From Trichormus sp. M33_DOE_039 (GTDB lineage: Bacteria > Cyanobacteriota > Cyanobacteriia > Cyanobacteriales > Nostocaceae), in the NCBI GenBank assembly GCA_015296085.1, contig DVDT01000051.1, positions 1 through 56,650 of the forward strand: a stretch of DNA of 56,650 nucleotides, in the 5' to 3' direction. The notes beneath the pieces are model-generated. The model worked only from the letters and a program-made list of their open reading frames with translations. It was not told where the DNA came from and did no database searches. Numbering within the stretch: the first letter of the stretch is position 1; every line of letters begins with the position of its first letter. Shown piece after piece: positions 47,586-56,530 of the stretch. The position numbers and the translations under genes were made by a program.

Positions 47586-47650
47586 TGTAGTATCTTACTA
47601 AGATTTTTAGTAACAGATGATAACTATAAAACTATCTAAATTTTCCTTTA

Positions 47651-48331
47651 TTGGTGCGTTTGAAAGATATTGCTGTTTACGCTGCTTGTTTGAACCAAAA
47701 ATGGATAAAGTCGAGCTTAAATATTAATCAAACATTGACAAACTTTGCTCTTATTTTAGCGGCGGGAAAATCTACCCGCATGGGTATTTGCAAAACCTCA
47801 CTACCTTGGAGTGCTGGTCGAACTTTATTAACTTATCAACTAGAACAGTGGTTAAGTATCGGTTTTACACCATTGGTAGTGCTAGGTTTACATAATATTG
47901 ACTGCCAAAAAGATTGTCTGTTTGGTAGTTTAACTGTGATTAATTCTTACAGTCATATGGGTAAAACAACTTCTATTTTGGCAGGACTAAAACATATCCC
48001 TCAAAACTATGAAATATTAGCTATTTCCGCAGTTGATCAACCTAGAAAAGCCGAAATTTATCAACAATTAGTCAAGGCACATCAAGATAACTTAGCCCTA
48101 ATTACTGCACCTACGTATGAAAATAAAATGGGGCATCCCATATTGTTTGCTAATCAGATGCGATCGCACCTAGAAAATATCCGCGAAGAAACTCTAGGTT
48201 TACGTCAGATTATCCAAGAATTTTACAGTGCAATTAACAAAGTTACCTTCGATGATCCGACTATCTTATTAGATATCAATACACCAGAACAATACAGGGA
48301 ACTGGGAACTGGGGAAACAAGCCAGGAGTAA
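47651..48331 (+). CDS. MobA-like NTP transferase (molybdenum-cofactor nucleotidyltransferase, MocA type)
   Basis: A 226-residue nucleotidyltransferase with FALILAAGKSTRMGICKTSLPW (NTP and Mg loop), a central ISAVDQPR (metal-binding Asp) and GHPILFANQM. MocA transfers CMP to molybdopterin for XdhC-dependent enzymes; the XdhC gene just upstream makes this the best reading over MobA (GMP). The start is unclear: the frame opens at TTG 47651, but the domain begins only about 30 residues later, and a TTG near 47735 would give a compact protein; no good ribosome-binding site decides. The last codons run into a GGGAACT heptamer repeat. Confidence 0.8.
   Translation: MVRLKDIAVYAACLNQKWIKSSLNINQTLTNFALILAAGKSTRMGICKTSLPWSAGRTLLTYQLEQWLSIGFTPLVVLGLHNIDCQKDCLFGSLTVINSYSHMGKTTSILAGLKHIPQNYEILAISAVDQPRKAEIYQQLVKAHQDNLALITAPTYENKMGHPILFANQMRSHLENIREETLGLRQIIQEFYSAINKVTFDDPTILLDINTPEQYRELGTGETSQE
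48297..48314. repeat. Heptamer repeat (GGGAACT) at the 3' end of the MobA-like gene
   Basis: Two GGGAACT units plus GGGG, within the last codons of the gene (RELGTGE region). CCCAATT-like words continue downstream at 48344-48364. Confidence 0.5.
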
Positions 48332-48363
48332 TCAATGCCCAAGACCCAATAATTCCCAATTCC

Positions 48364-49569
48364 CTAAACCTGATTTTTAGCAGGCGTGGCAATACCTCGC
48401 TGCACTAGATTGCTTTCTAATTCTTGAATGAATTGCATATCTGTTTCTAGTAGCGGTTGGTTACTTACACTAGAAGGGTTTTTCTCTAAAAAAGCGAAGG
48501 CTTGACGAAATTCATTGGGACTAGTTGCAAATGGTGCGTCAAAATGACAGGCAATAATTTGCTGAAAATCCCATTTTGCGACTTGATTCACCCAATTGAG
48601 TACTCGGTTCGGTGCTTGGGGCAGAATCAGGGTTTGTAAAATGGGGGCTACAAATGGTCTACCATGACCTCGCAGTGCGGTAAATGACTGCTGCCAATTC
48701 TCTTGCCAGCGAAATGGAAATAAGCCAAAGTACGCTTTGGGTGAGTGATCTTGGGCTTGCGTGGCATCACGTAGCATCTGCCCTAATCCAGTTAGTTGCA
48801 GCGCACTAGGGCGAAAGTAAATGGCAAATAGGCAAATGCGTTGCCATCCTTGGCGGCGGTTGGTGACGTTATCTGTAATTCTTTGTTGTGCGTTTTCCCT
48901 GGCGTGGAATAGCAAGGGATAGGGGTCTAATTGACTGATGGCGGGTGGATCTTCTGGTATTGATAATACTGTATCAGTAACGAGGAGAGTCCGCGATCGC
49001 TTGTGGAAAATAGCCACTTCTACAAATGATCCCCTTCCTAGGTTGATGTCTAAAATTGCATAATCCAACTCATCAGCAAAGGGAACTTGACTACTATCCT
49101 CTGGTAGTATGTGCGTGCGCTTTTGGGGAAAACCCAGCCAACTCAAAGGCATATTCCAAGGGAAACTCCACTGGTGGGGAGCAATCCATACCTGGGCTTG
49201 GGGAAAACATCTCGCAAACGGGCCAACGAAGACTTTATGTTCTAAACCCGAACTAGTGGGCAGAATAATATACTTAACTTCCCCATGCTGGGCTACCAAC
49301 TCTTTGACCAGTCTGACACATTCTGGAGTTGCAGCCACAGGTGCATAAACCAACAAACCACCTGCATCTAGCTTGATCACAGTCATCCGAATAGGGATTA
49401 TGGTGTAGAGAATGCCGTGCAGCTGGTCGAATGTCCAAATAGTGTCTTTCACAACTTCTCGACAAAGCGTCCGCCGTTTGTTGTAGGGATAAAGCGGCAA
49501 AGCTGGCCAGAATGGCCACAACCAATCTTTAGGATTCTCATCCGGTGACTCTACCCGTGATGTCATCAT
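48364..49569 (-). CDS. DUF4336-domain protein
   Basis: 401 residues. A Trp/Pro-rich start (DWLWPFWPALPLYPY) and then MTVIKLDAGGLLVYAPVAATPE, VKYIILPTSSGLEHKVFVGPFAR and LDINLGRGSFVEVAIFHKRSRTLLVTDTVL, the pattern of the cyanobacterial/plant DUF4336 family. The strand order recalls a metallo-beta-lactamase fold (IILPTSSGLEHK at the place of the HxHxDH loop), but the metal ligands are not intact, so an enzyme role is unproven. A late HFDAPF may be a residual His/Asp site. It is transcribed alone. Confidence 0.75.
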   Translation of the reverse strand: MMTSRVESPDENPKDWLWPFWPALPLYPYNKRRTLCREVVKDTIWTFDQLHGILYTIIPIRMTVIKLDAGGLLVYAPVAATPECVRLVKELVAQHGEVKYIILPTSSGLEHKVFVGPFARCFPQAQVWIAPHQWSFPWNMPLSWLGFPQKRTHILPEDSSQVPFADELDYAILDINLGRGSFVEVAIFHKRSRTLLVTDTVLSIPEDPPAISQLDPYPLLFHARENAQQRITDNVTNRRQGWQRICLFAIYFRPSALQLTGLGQMLRDATQAQDHSPKAYFGLFPFRWQENWQQSFTALRGHGRPFVAPILQTLILPQAPNRVLNWVNQVAKWDFQQIIACHFDAPFATSPNEFRQAFAFLEKNPSSVSNQPLLETDMQFIQELESNLVQRGIATPAKNQV

Positions 49570-49760
49570 CTTTACAAACTATTCAAAAAAGGAATATGGA
49601 ATCAAGAATAGTCTTCCCTCTTGAAGCTCCTTTTCAATTTCTAGCATTGCAGATGGTGTATTAGGGCATTAACCTATAATAATTAAGAAAGATTAAGCAC
49701 TACTCTGAATTTTAAGTGCTGAGTAAGCAATTCTTTAATTTTGAATTTTGAATTGATTTT

Positions 49761-50447
49761 ATGAGCCAAATTGCCCTCAATCTAGTTGCCATATCTGTTT
49801 TTCTGATGACGTTATCGGCATTGTTGGGGCCGTTAATTAACTTATCTCCCGCTATCCCCGCAATTGCGACTTTCACAATTTTAGGTATAGCCACGATTGA
49901 TAGTTTCAGTTTGCAAGGTCAGGGGGGCGCGATTCTCGTGGATTGGATTGCGAGATTTTCTCCACAGCACCGCGATCGCATTATTCACCATGAAGCCGGG
50001 CATTTTCTGGTTGCCCACTTATTAGGAATTCCGGTTACAGGTTATACCCTTAGTGCTTGGGAAGCCTGGAGACAAGGACAATCCGGGCAAGGGGGTGTGA
50101 CTTTTGATGATCAAGAATTAGCTTTGCAGTTGCAGCAGGGTAAAATCAGTACCCAAATGGTGGATCGTTACTGCACTGTTTGGATGGCGGGTATTGCCGC
50201 AGAAAACTTAGTCTTTGATCGGTCTGAAGGTGGTGCTGATGATCAAAGCAAGTTAGCTAGTGTCTTAAAGGTATTGGGTTTTTCCCAGTCAGCCTATCAA
50301 CAGAAACAAAGATTTCACGCCTTACAAGCGAAAACTCTCTTACAAGAAAATTGGTCTAGTTACCAAGCTTTAGTTGAAGCGATGGGACAACGCGCTACAG
50401 TTGCAGACTGTCAGCAAGCGATCGCTAGTTCAATTCAGCAAAATTAG
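49761..50447 (+). CDS. M41-like membrane zinc protease without AAA domain
   Basis: 228 residues: two N-terminal hydrophobic helices (about 5-48), then a protease region with the zinc motif HHEAGHFLVAHLLGIPV (His77, Glu78, His81) and a downstream acidic site AENLVFDRSEGGADDQSKL that stands where FtsH has its third zinc ligand Asp. So it resembles the M41 domain of FtsH with the AAA ATPase removed. Such short homologues occur in cyanobacteria and plastids; whether they are active alone is unknown. A perfect 8-bp hairpin follows the stop. Confidence 0.78.
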   Translation: MSQIALNLVAISVFLMTLSALLGPLINLSPAIPAIATFTILGIATIDSFSLQGQGGAILVDWIARFSPQHRDRIIHHEAGHFLVAHLLGIPVTGYTLSAWEAWRQGQSGQGGVTFDDQELALQLQQGKISTQMVDRYCTVWMAGIAAENLVFDRSEGGADDQSKLASVLKVLGFSQSAYQQKQRFHALQAKTLLQENWSSYQALVEAMGQRATVADCQQAIASSIQQN

Positions 50448-50467
50448 CGGGGCTGACGTTAACGAGA

Positions 50468-50487
50468 TTCCTGGTACAAACCAGGAA
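50468..50487 (+). terminator. Hairpin after the M41-like gene
   Basis: TTCCTGGT-ACAA-ACCAGGAA, perfect 8-bp stem 20 bp after the stop; no T-run, so transcript end or stabiliser. Confidence 0.45.
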
Positions 50488-50575
50488 GCGAGTAAAGGTG
50501 CAATAACAATGAGTAGCTTTTTCACACCTATTACCCGTATATCTCCACACCCTTGGTTTTAATGCGGTGTCATTT

Positions 50576-51643
50576 CTAAGCTTGCCTCAATCCCACTATT
50601 TTTCTGTCTTTTGCCTTTTGCTTTTCATCCAATACAGCATTGTCCAAGTTGGAGACTTGAGAGTATTGTTCCCAAACAATAACTTGATTTCTGCCTGCTG
50701 CTTTGGCAGCTAAGAGACATTGATCGGCACGGTGTATCAAATTCACGCCTTGTTCATCGTCATTGGGTTGCAAACAAGCTACACCTAAACTGATGGTGAT
50801 ATGCAAATGCAACTGACTGTTAATCGCAAAGGGTTGTTCTCTCACTATACGATTAAGACGTTCAGCTACTGTCAGTGCCTCTTCACCATTTGTATAAGGT
50901 AAAAGTACAACAAATTCTTCACCACCGTAACGGAATGCTGTGTCCTGACTACGTAAATTGTGACGCAGACGACTACATAGCAATTGTAAAAGACGATCTC
51001 CCACTAAATGCCCATGTTGATCATTAACTCTTTTAAAAAAGTCTACATCCAGAATAATCAAACTTAAGGGATTATCTTGACTTCGGGCTTTATTAATCTG
51101 TCTAGGTAAGTCCCATTCTAGGGCGCGACGATTGTTTAAATCTGTGAGTGAATCTGCTAAAGCGATCGCTGAGAGAATATCATTTGTATTCATCAAGTCG
51201 CGATACTTTTTAACTTTTCGCACGCCTGCTATTAATTGACTGAGAATTAAGCTTTTGGTTGCATTTGTTAGGCGATTTTCTGTCTCTTCAGTTAATAACC
51301 AAATATAAGCATCTGCACCTTGGTTCAATGCCTTAGCAGTCATCTCAAACTCCCATTCACAACCGCGTTGAGCTTTATCAATTAGCTGCTGGGGACGATC
51401 TTCTACCAAAATACAATGTATCCAAGATAGCTGATTTTGTTCTTTTAACCATTTACAAATCTTGATGCTACCCTTCCAACTTGCCTGCACAAATATCACA
51501 TCTGGCTGCACAATTTGTATGTGCGACACTGCCTGATTATAATCACTAAACACTTTTAAACTAAAAGTGTTTGTATCATGAATCTGATCAGGAAGTGTGG
51601 CAAGAAATTTATGACTTCCAAAGACCAGAATGCTGGTTTTCAT
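50576..51643 (-). CDS. Diguanylate cyclase with N-terminal receiver-like domain
   Basis: Makes cyclic di-GMP. The 355 residues start with a receiver-like domain (about 1-135: ILVFGSHKF, PDVIFVQASW where the phospho-acceptor Asp should stand), so it is probably not phosphorylated in the standard way. The GGDEF domain (about 160-325) has DSLTDLNNRRALE, LIILDVDFFKRVNDQHGH, the active-site GGEEF at 240-244 and an inhibitory I-site RxxD (RSQD, 231-234) five residues before it. It is thus expected to be active and feedback-inhibited. Divergent from the long gap before alaS. Confidence 0.9.
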   Translation of the reverse strand: MKTSILVFGSHKFLATLPDQIHDTNTFSLKVFSDYNQAVSHIQIVQPDVIFVQASWKGSIKICKWLKEQNQLSWIHCILVEDRPQQLIDKAQRGCEWEFEMTAKALNQGADAYIWLLTEETENRLTNATKSLILSQLIAGVRKVKKYRDLMNTNDILSAIALADSLTDLNNRRALEWDLPRQINKARSQDNPLSLIILDVDFFKRVNDQHGHLVGDRLLQLLCSRLRHNLRSQDTAFRYGGEEFVVLLPYTNGEEALTVAERLNRIVREQPFAINSQLHLHITISLGVACLQPNDDEQGVNLIHRADQCLLAAKAAGRNQVIVWEQYSQVSNLDNAVLDEKQKAKDRKIVGLRQA

Positions 51644-52920
51644 TGCTGTGCTTTTTGCCTTTATTCTTGCAAATATTTGAATTTATTTCCCACTACTCTA
51701 TAGATTTATTTCTCTCCAGAAATGTTTGTATATATCTATACATTCTTACCTCGAAATAGATAAAAACCTTAAAATTTAATATCCTCTTAATACATTTACT
51801 GAAATATATAAAAACTAAATTGTTTTCACTGATTTCAATTAAAACTTGATTTATTTTTTATTTTTATAACAGTAAAAATACTGAATATTATACGGACGTA
51901 TGATATTTATAATGTATTTATGAGGCTATGATGATTTAATTAAATGTAAAGCAGTGATAAAGTGATAATTGAAGCCTCAAAAAAACTAAAATTTAACTTA
52001 CTTCTAATATCATATTAATACTCAACCCTAAAGCATCAGTATAAACAACTAAAAATATATATAAAAACATCTAGTCTATACACAGATTTTCTAAGCATTT
52101 TTGCTTAAAACTGTTCTTTCATGGATAAATTACGCATAAATATCAAGTTTTGTCGTAATACTCTATACTTCCTATATAAATGTAAAATTTTAATAAACAT
52201 CGTACAAAAATCCCCATGAAAATAGTTATTATGTCCTGCTGATAATCATCGAAAAAAATATATCTAATCTATAAAATATCAGTAATCACAAGCATGAAAT
52301 TGACAAAATTCAATGTAGTTGAGTCATATTTGATTGCTCAGATATGGCAAATGCTCCGAATTGAGTCTTTTAAGTAATAGCTAAGTGCAAATTGATTTAT
52401 TAAAATCATTAAAAAGCTGGCAAATATATAGCGATAAAATTACAAGTTGCTACTAGTCCTGAATTTTTTATTGATATATTGCGGATTTACCAGGATAATT
52501 TTTGGTAAAAATTTACATTCATCAGGGTATTTGTAATGCTCACTTAGTTTTCACCGCGATTTCCATGCAATTTTCTTTTGAGAATCATTAAGTTAACGTA
52601 AGTCTTCAATAAATTAAAAATTAAGCATTGCGTGTTGAGCCTGCATCTGTTTGAAAACAGGTTACTGAAATATTACAGATATAGACTGCAAATTTGTGGC
52701 AGCAACGGGAAACAAAATGCAAAAATATATAAAGTTCTGTTAGCAGTGGCGGCGCGTTGAGCCAATGTTGTTAGCAAGCGGGACATGAGCCGTGTGCTGA
52801 GTAAAAATACTAGCCTTTAGCCTCTAGTCTCTAGTACAGTGCGGCATACATAAAGCCATCATCATCCAATAGGCAAAAAGCCCCACTCTTTTAAATAAAA
52901 CTAGTTTGTCATTTCTTCCC
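51644..52920. other. 1.28-kb AT-rich non-coding region upstream of alaS
   Basis: No frame with coding character on either strand. Mostly very AT-rich; a GC-richer patch at about 52625-52800 has two similar words (GCGTGTTGAGCC near 52629 and GCGCGTTGAGCC near 52753) and a CTCTAGTCTCTAGT repeat near 52822. No tRNA-like fold recognised. The alaS promoter is expected in the right part. Confidence 0.5.
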
Positions 52921-55563
52921 ATGTCTTCAAACCCCCAGTTCATCGGCGGTAACGAAATTCGCGCCAAATTCCTTAACTTCTATGCCCAAAGGGGACACCA
53001 AATTCTGCCTAGTGCTTCCCTCGTGCCAGAAGATCCAACTGTGCTGCTGACGATCGCGGGGATGCTACCATTTAAACCGATATTCCTGGGGCAGCGCACA
53101 CCAGAATTTAACCGGGCGACAACTTCCCAAAAGTGTATTCGTACTAACGATATCGAGAATGTCGGACGCACCAAACGGCATCATACATTTTTTGAGATGC
53201 TGGGTAATTTTAGTTTTGGTGATTATTTTAAAGAACAAGCGATCGCTTGGGGTTGGGAAATCTCCACAGAGGTGTTTGGCTTACCCAAGGAACGTTTAGT
53301 TGTCAGCGTTTTTGAAGACGACGACGAAGCTTTTGCTATCTGGAGGGATCAAATTGGTGTACCAGAAGCCAGAATTAAACGCATGGGTAAAGATGATAAC
53401 TTTTGGGTATCCGGCCCGACTGGCCCCTGTGGCCCTTGTTCCGAAATATATTACGACTTCCACCCAGAACGGGGCGATGACAATATAGATTTAGAAGATG
53501 ACACCCGGTTTATCGAGTTTTATAACTTGGTGTTCATGCAATACAACCGGGATGCAGACGATAACTTAACACCCCTGCAAAATAAAAACATTGACACTGG
53601 GATGGGTTTGGAGAGAATGGCGCAAATTCTCCAACAAGTGCCGAATAATTATGAAACAGATTTAATTTTCCCGATTATTGAGACAGCCGCCAAAATCGCG
53701 GGGCTCAATTACCACAACAACGACGAGAACACCAAAGTTTCTTTAAAAGTCATCGGGGATCATGTCCGTTCCGTGGTTCACATGATTGCAGATGAAATCC
53801 GCGCCTCTAACGTGGGAAGGGGTTACGTATTGCGGCGATTAATTCGGCGGGTGGTACGTCATGGAAGATTAATTGGCATTACAGGCGAATTTATTAACCA
53901 AGTTGCCGAAACTGCGATCGCACTCTCGGAATCAGCATACCCCAATGTGCGCCAAAGAGAAGCAGCAATCAAAGCCGAACTGCAACGAGAAGAAGCGAAT
54001 TTCCTCAAAACGTTGGATAGGGGAGAGAAACTCCTAGCAGAGATCATCACTGAGGTGAAAAAGCAAGAACAAACCCAAGTTAGTGGTAAAGATGCTTTCA
54101 CTCTTTACGATACCCACGGTTTCCCTCTTGAACTCACCCAGGAAATTGCTGAAGAAAATAACCTGACAGTTGATGTTGAGGGATTCCAAAAGCAAATGGA
54201 AATCCAACAACAAGGAGGCCGAGGCGCACATGAAACCATCGACTTAACAGTGCAAGGTTCTCTCGACAAACTCGCGGAACACATCCACGCCACCGAATTT
54301 TTAGGTTATACCCAACCAGCCGCAACAGCGAAAGTCGAAGTTTTATTAGTAGCTGGAGTTTCCCAAGAGGAAGCCGAAGCGGGAACAGACGTGCAGATTG
54401 TCCTCAACCAAACCCCATTCTATGCGGAATCAGGTGGACAAATAGGCGATCGCGGTTATATCTCCGGTGATGGCGTAGTTGTGCGAGTGGAAGATGTGAA
54501 GAAAGAATCCGATTTCTTTGTCCACTTCGGACGCATCGAACGCGGAACACTGCGCGTAGGCGATAGCGTCACCGCCCAAATTGATCGCGCTTGTCGTCGT
54601 CGCGCCCAAGCTAACCATACAGCCACCCACCTCCTACAAGCAGCGTTAAAGAAATTTGTTGATGACGGCATATCTCAAGCAGGTTCTTTGGTATCCTTCG
54701 ACAGATTGCGCTTTGACTTTAACTGTCCCCGCGCTTTAACTCCAGAGGAAATCCAACAAGTTGAAGAACAGATCAACACCTGGATAGCCGAAGCCCACTC
54801 CGCCAAAATCGAAGTATTACCCTTAGCAGAGGCGAAAGCTAGAGGTGCGGTAGCGATGTTTGGGGAAAAATACGGTGATGAAGTCCGCGTGATAGATTTC
54901 CCTGGCGTATCTATGGAATTATGTGGAGGTACGCACGTAAGTAATACTGCGGAAATTGGTGTATTCAAGATAATTACTGAAGCTGGCGTGGCTTCTGGGG
55001 TGCGACGGATTGAGGCGGTATCTGGCCCTGCTATCCTAGATTACCTGAATGTACGGGATAAAGTAGTTAAAGACTTAAGCGATCGCTTTAAAGTCAAACC
55101 CGAAGAACTACCAGAGAGAATCACAACCCTGCAAAGCGAACTGAGAAACGCAGAGAAGCAACTAGAAACGCTTAAAGGACAATTAGCGATCGCCAAATCC
55201 GACAGCTTGCTACAAACAGCGACAACTCTAGGCGAACATAAAATTATCGTCGCCGAGTTAGAAGGCGTTGACCCCGAATCCTTGAAAACCGCCGCCGAAC
55301 GCCTACTACAAAAAATCGGTAACGGTGCAGTGGTATTGGGTTCAGTTCCCGAAGAGGGGAAAGTCAGCTTAGTTGCAGCTTTCAGTCCTGAAGTGAACAA
55401 AAAAGGATTACAGGCGGGTAAATTTGTGGGTGCGATCGCGAAAATCTGCGGTGGTGGCGGTGGCGGTAGACCAAACCTTGCCCAAGCCGGCGGACGCGAC
55501 GCAAGTAAATTACCAGCAGCCTTAGAACAAGCACAGAGTGATTTAAATTCCGCCTTGGGTTAA
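52921..55563 (+). CDS. alaS: Alanyl-tRNA synthetase
   Basis: Charges tRNA-Ala. 880 residues from ATG 52921 (an in-frame TTG at 52906 adds five). Class II core at the N-terminus: [70 protein letters not shown]; editing domain with NHTATHLL zinc-binding His residues and MELCGGTHV Cys/His; C-terminal coiled coil (about 725-765) and the Gly-rich [15 protein letters not shown] end of the C-Ala domain. Full length and intact. Terminator follows directly. Confidence 0.97.
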   Translation: MSSNPQFIGGNEIRAKFLNFYAQRGHQILPSASLVPEDPTVLLTIAGMLPFKPIFLGQRTPEFNRATTSQKCIRTNDIENVGRTKRHHTFFEMLGNFSFGDYFKEQAIAWGWEISTEVFGLPKERLVVSVFEDDDEAFAIWRDQIGVPEARIKRMGKDDNFWVSGPTGPCGPCSEIYYDFHPERGDDNIDLEDDTRFIEFYNLVFMQYNRDADDNLTPLQNKNIDTGMGLERMAQILQQVPNNYETDLIFPIIETAAKIAGLNYHNNDENTKVSLKVIGDHVRSVVHMIADEIRASNVGRGYVLRRLIRRVVRHGRLIGITGEFINQVAETAIALSESAYPNVRQREAAIKAELQREEANFLKTLDRGEKLLAEIITEVKKQEQTQVSGKDAFTLYDTHGFPLELTQEIAEENNLTVDVEGFQKQMEIQQQGGRGAHETIDLTVQGSLDKLAEHIHATEFLGYTQPAATAKVEVLLVAGVSQEEAEAGTDVQIVLNQTPFYAESGGQIGDRGYISGDGVVVRVEDVKKESDFFVHFGRIERGTLRVGDSVTAQIDRACRRRAQANHTATHLLQAALKKFVDDGISQAGSLVSFDRLRFDFNCPRALTPEEIQQVEEQINTWIAEAHSAKIEVLPLAEAKARGAVAMFGEKYGDEVRVIDFPGVSMELCGGTHVSNTAEIGVFKIITEAGVASGVRRIEAVSGPAILDYLNVRDKVVKDLSDRFKVKPEELPERITTLQSELRNAEKQLETLKGQLAIAKSDSLLQTATTLGEHKIIVAELEGVDPESLKTAAERLLQKIGNGAVVLGSVPEEGKVSLVAAFSPEVNKKGLQAGKFVGAIAKICGGGGGGRPNLAQAGGRDASKLPAALEQAQSDLNSALG

Positions 55564-55571
55564 CTTCTTGT

Positions 55572-55600
55572 AGGGTAGGCATCTTGCCTGCCCTAAAATC
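55572..55600 (+). terminator. alaS terminator
   Basis: AGGGTAGGCA-TCT-TGCCTGCCCT, 10-bp stem with one G-T pair, then AAAATC. Similar GGGTGGGCA hairpins are repeated in Nostoc genomes, so it may also be a dispersed repeat. Confidence 0.6.
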
Positions 55601-55620
55601 TTTCAATACAAGGTTCATTT

Positions 55621-55869
55621 ATGGCTCAAACACAGAGAATTACAGTTGATGATATTCAACAAGATCCCTTGAAATACTTGAATCAAGTAGCAGCAGGTGA
55701 AAGCTTTGTGATTCTCCAGGCAGATCAAGCAATTGCTGAACTAAAACCAATTCAACACACACAAAAACAAAAGCGACCATTTGGTTTATGTGCAGGAGAA
55801 TTTACAGTACCTGATGATTTTGATGCTCCTTTACCGGAAGATATTTTAAACGCATTTGAGGGTCGATGA
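55621..55869 (+). CDS. Phd/YefM-type antitoxin
   Basis: 82 residues: ITVDDIQQDPLKYLNQVAAGESFVIL and AIAELKPI are the Phd/YefM N-terminal DNA-binding fold, and FGLCAGEFTVPDDFDAPLPEDILNAFEG is the C-terminal toxin-binding tail seen in antitoxins paired with PIN toxins (G-L-x-x-G-x-F-x-x-P-D-D-F-D). It should repress its own promoter and neutralise the toxin. Its stop overlaps the toxin start in ATGA. The antitoxin itself looks intact although the toxin is broken. Confidence 0.88.
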   Translation: MAQTQRITVDDIQQDPLKYLNQVAAGESFVILQADQAIAELKPIQHTQKQKRPFGLCAGEFTVPDDFDAPLPEDILNAFEGR

Positions 55870-56248
55870 AAATTCTTCTAGACACTCATATTTTTCTCTG
55901 GTTTATCAATGGTGATCATCGTTTATCTACTGATCTCAGAGAGATTATTGCCAATTTAGACAATCAAGTATATCTGAGCGTTGTTTCCATATGGGAGTGT
56001 ATTGTTAAATATCAATTGGGTAAGCTTCCACTTCCCGAATCACCTGAAATTTATATTCCTAAACAACGCGATCGCCATAAAATTGCTAACCTGGACTTAG
56101 ATGAAGGCAGTGTTTCTCAGCTTGTTAGCTTGCCGTCATTACACAAAGATCCCTTTGATGAATGCTTATCTGTCAAGCTTTACATCACGATTTAACCATT
56201 GCCACAGTTGATGCAGCAATCCTAGCCTACACTGTCAAAATCATTTGA
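55866..56248 (+). pseudogene. VapC-type PIN-domain toxin, frameshifted near the C-terminus
   Basis: PIN nucleases cut RNA with four acidic residues. The open frame (109 codons, to 56195) has MKILLDTHIFLWF (Asp6), VVSIWECIVK (Glu44) and LPSLHKDPFD (Asp95/98). After codon 98 it leaves the family pattern. The frame starting with ATG at 56162 restores it: MLICQALHHDLTIATVDAAI and on to TGA at 56246-56248. One base missing near 56160 (canonical would be DPFDRML) explains this. The lost part holds the fourth acidic site (TVDAAI), so the toxin is probably inactive unless the shift is a sequencing error or is bypassed. Intact length would be about 127 residues. Confidence 0.82.
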
Positions 56249-56317
56249 AGTTATTGATTCAACTAGAACTTTTTCTTGCATCTCGAAAGAAAAATTCTCT
56301 TTGCGTCTTTGCGCCTA

Positions 56318-56350
56318 CCCTGCGGGAACGCCAAGGGCGAATGCGTGATG
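56318..56350. repeat. Dispersed intergenic repeat with inserted palindromic words
   Basis: The stretch CTGCGGGAACGCCAAGGGCG and its flanks interrupt a common CTTTGCGTCTTTGCG...GCGTGATG intergenic sequence; this kind of word recurs in Nostoc genomes. Function unknown. Confidence 0.35.
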
Positions 56351-56380
56351 AAATAATTCCGGCATCCACCACAGCCAAAA

Positions 56381-56510
56381 TTACTTCACCCTCCCCCCAC
56401 CCATTAAAAACCCAACCTCCTCAACCGTCGCCGTTTGTGCATCTAAAATCGCCACCGACTCACCCTTGTACATTACCGCGATGCGATCGCTCATCATAAC
56501 TGCTTCTAAC
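56381..56510 (-). pseudogene. C-terminal remnant of an ABC-transporter ATPase, cut by an IS end
   Basis: The complement reads LEAVMMSDRIAVMYKGESVA and continues ILDAQTATVEEVGFLMGGG to a TAA at 56383-56381. L-x-x-V-x-x-x-S-D-R-I-A-V-M-Y-x-G is the segment around and after the switch region of sugar/nucleoside ABC ATPases (the YufO/NupO group ends with this EE-x-G-x-L-M-x-G tail). Upstream the frame meets a TAG at 56513-56511 at the edge of the 20-bp IS terminus. The rest of the gene is presumably beyond the element, outside the window. Confidence 0.7.
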
Positions 56511-56530
56511 TAACCTGAGTTCGGGATAAG
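56511..56530. repeat. IS982-like terminal repeat (second copy)
   Basis: TAACCTGAGTTCGGGATAAG, exact inverse of 121-140. The element extends to the right; the internal bases differ from those inside the left terminus, so this is likely the opposite (3') end of an element whose transposase also runs on the minus strand. No transposase frame is recognisable in the last 120 bases. Confidence 0.6.

Noticed and set aside
54675-55400. Open frames antisense to alaS
   Set aside because: Shadows of the well-supported synthetase gene.
56245-56499. 84-codon plus-strand frame after the toxin gene
   Set aside because: Pro/Ser-rich translation of repeat DNA, antisense to the ABC ATPase remnant, with no start signal.
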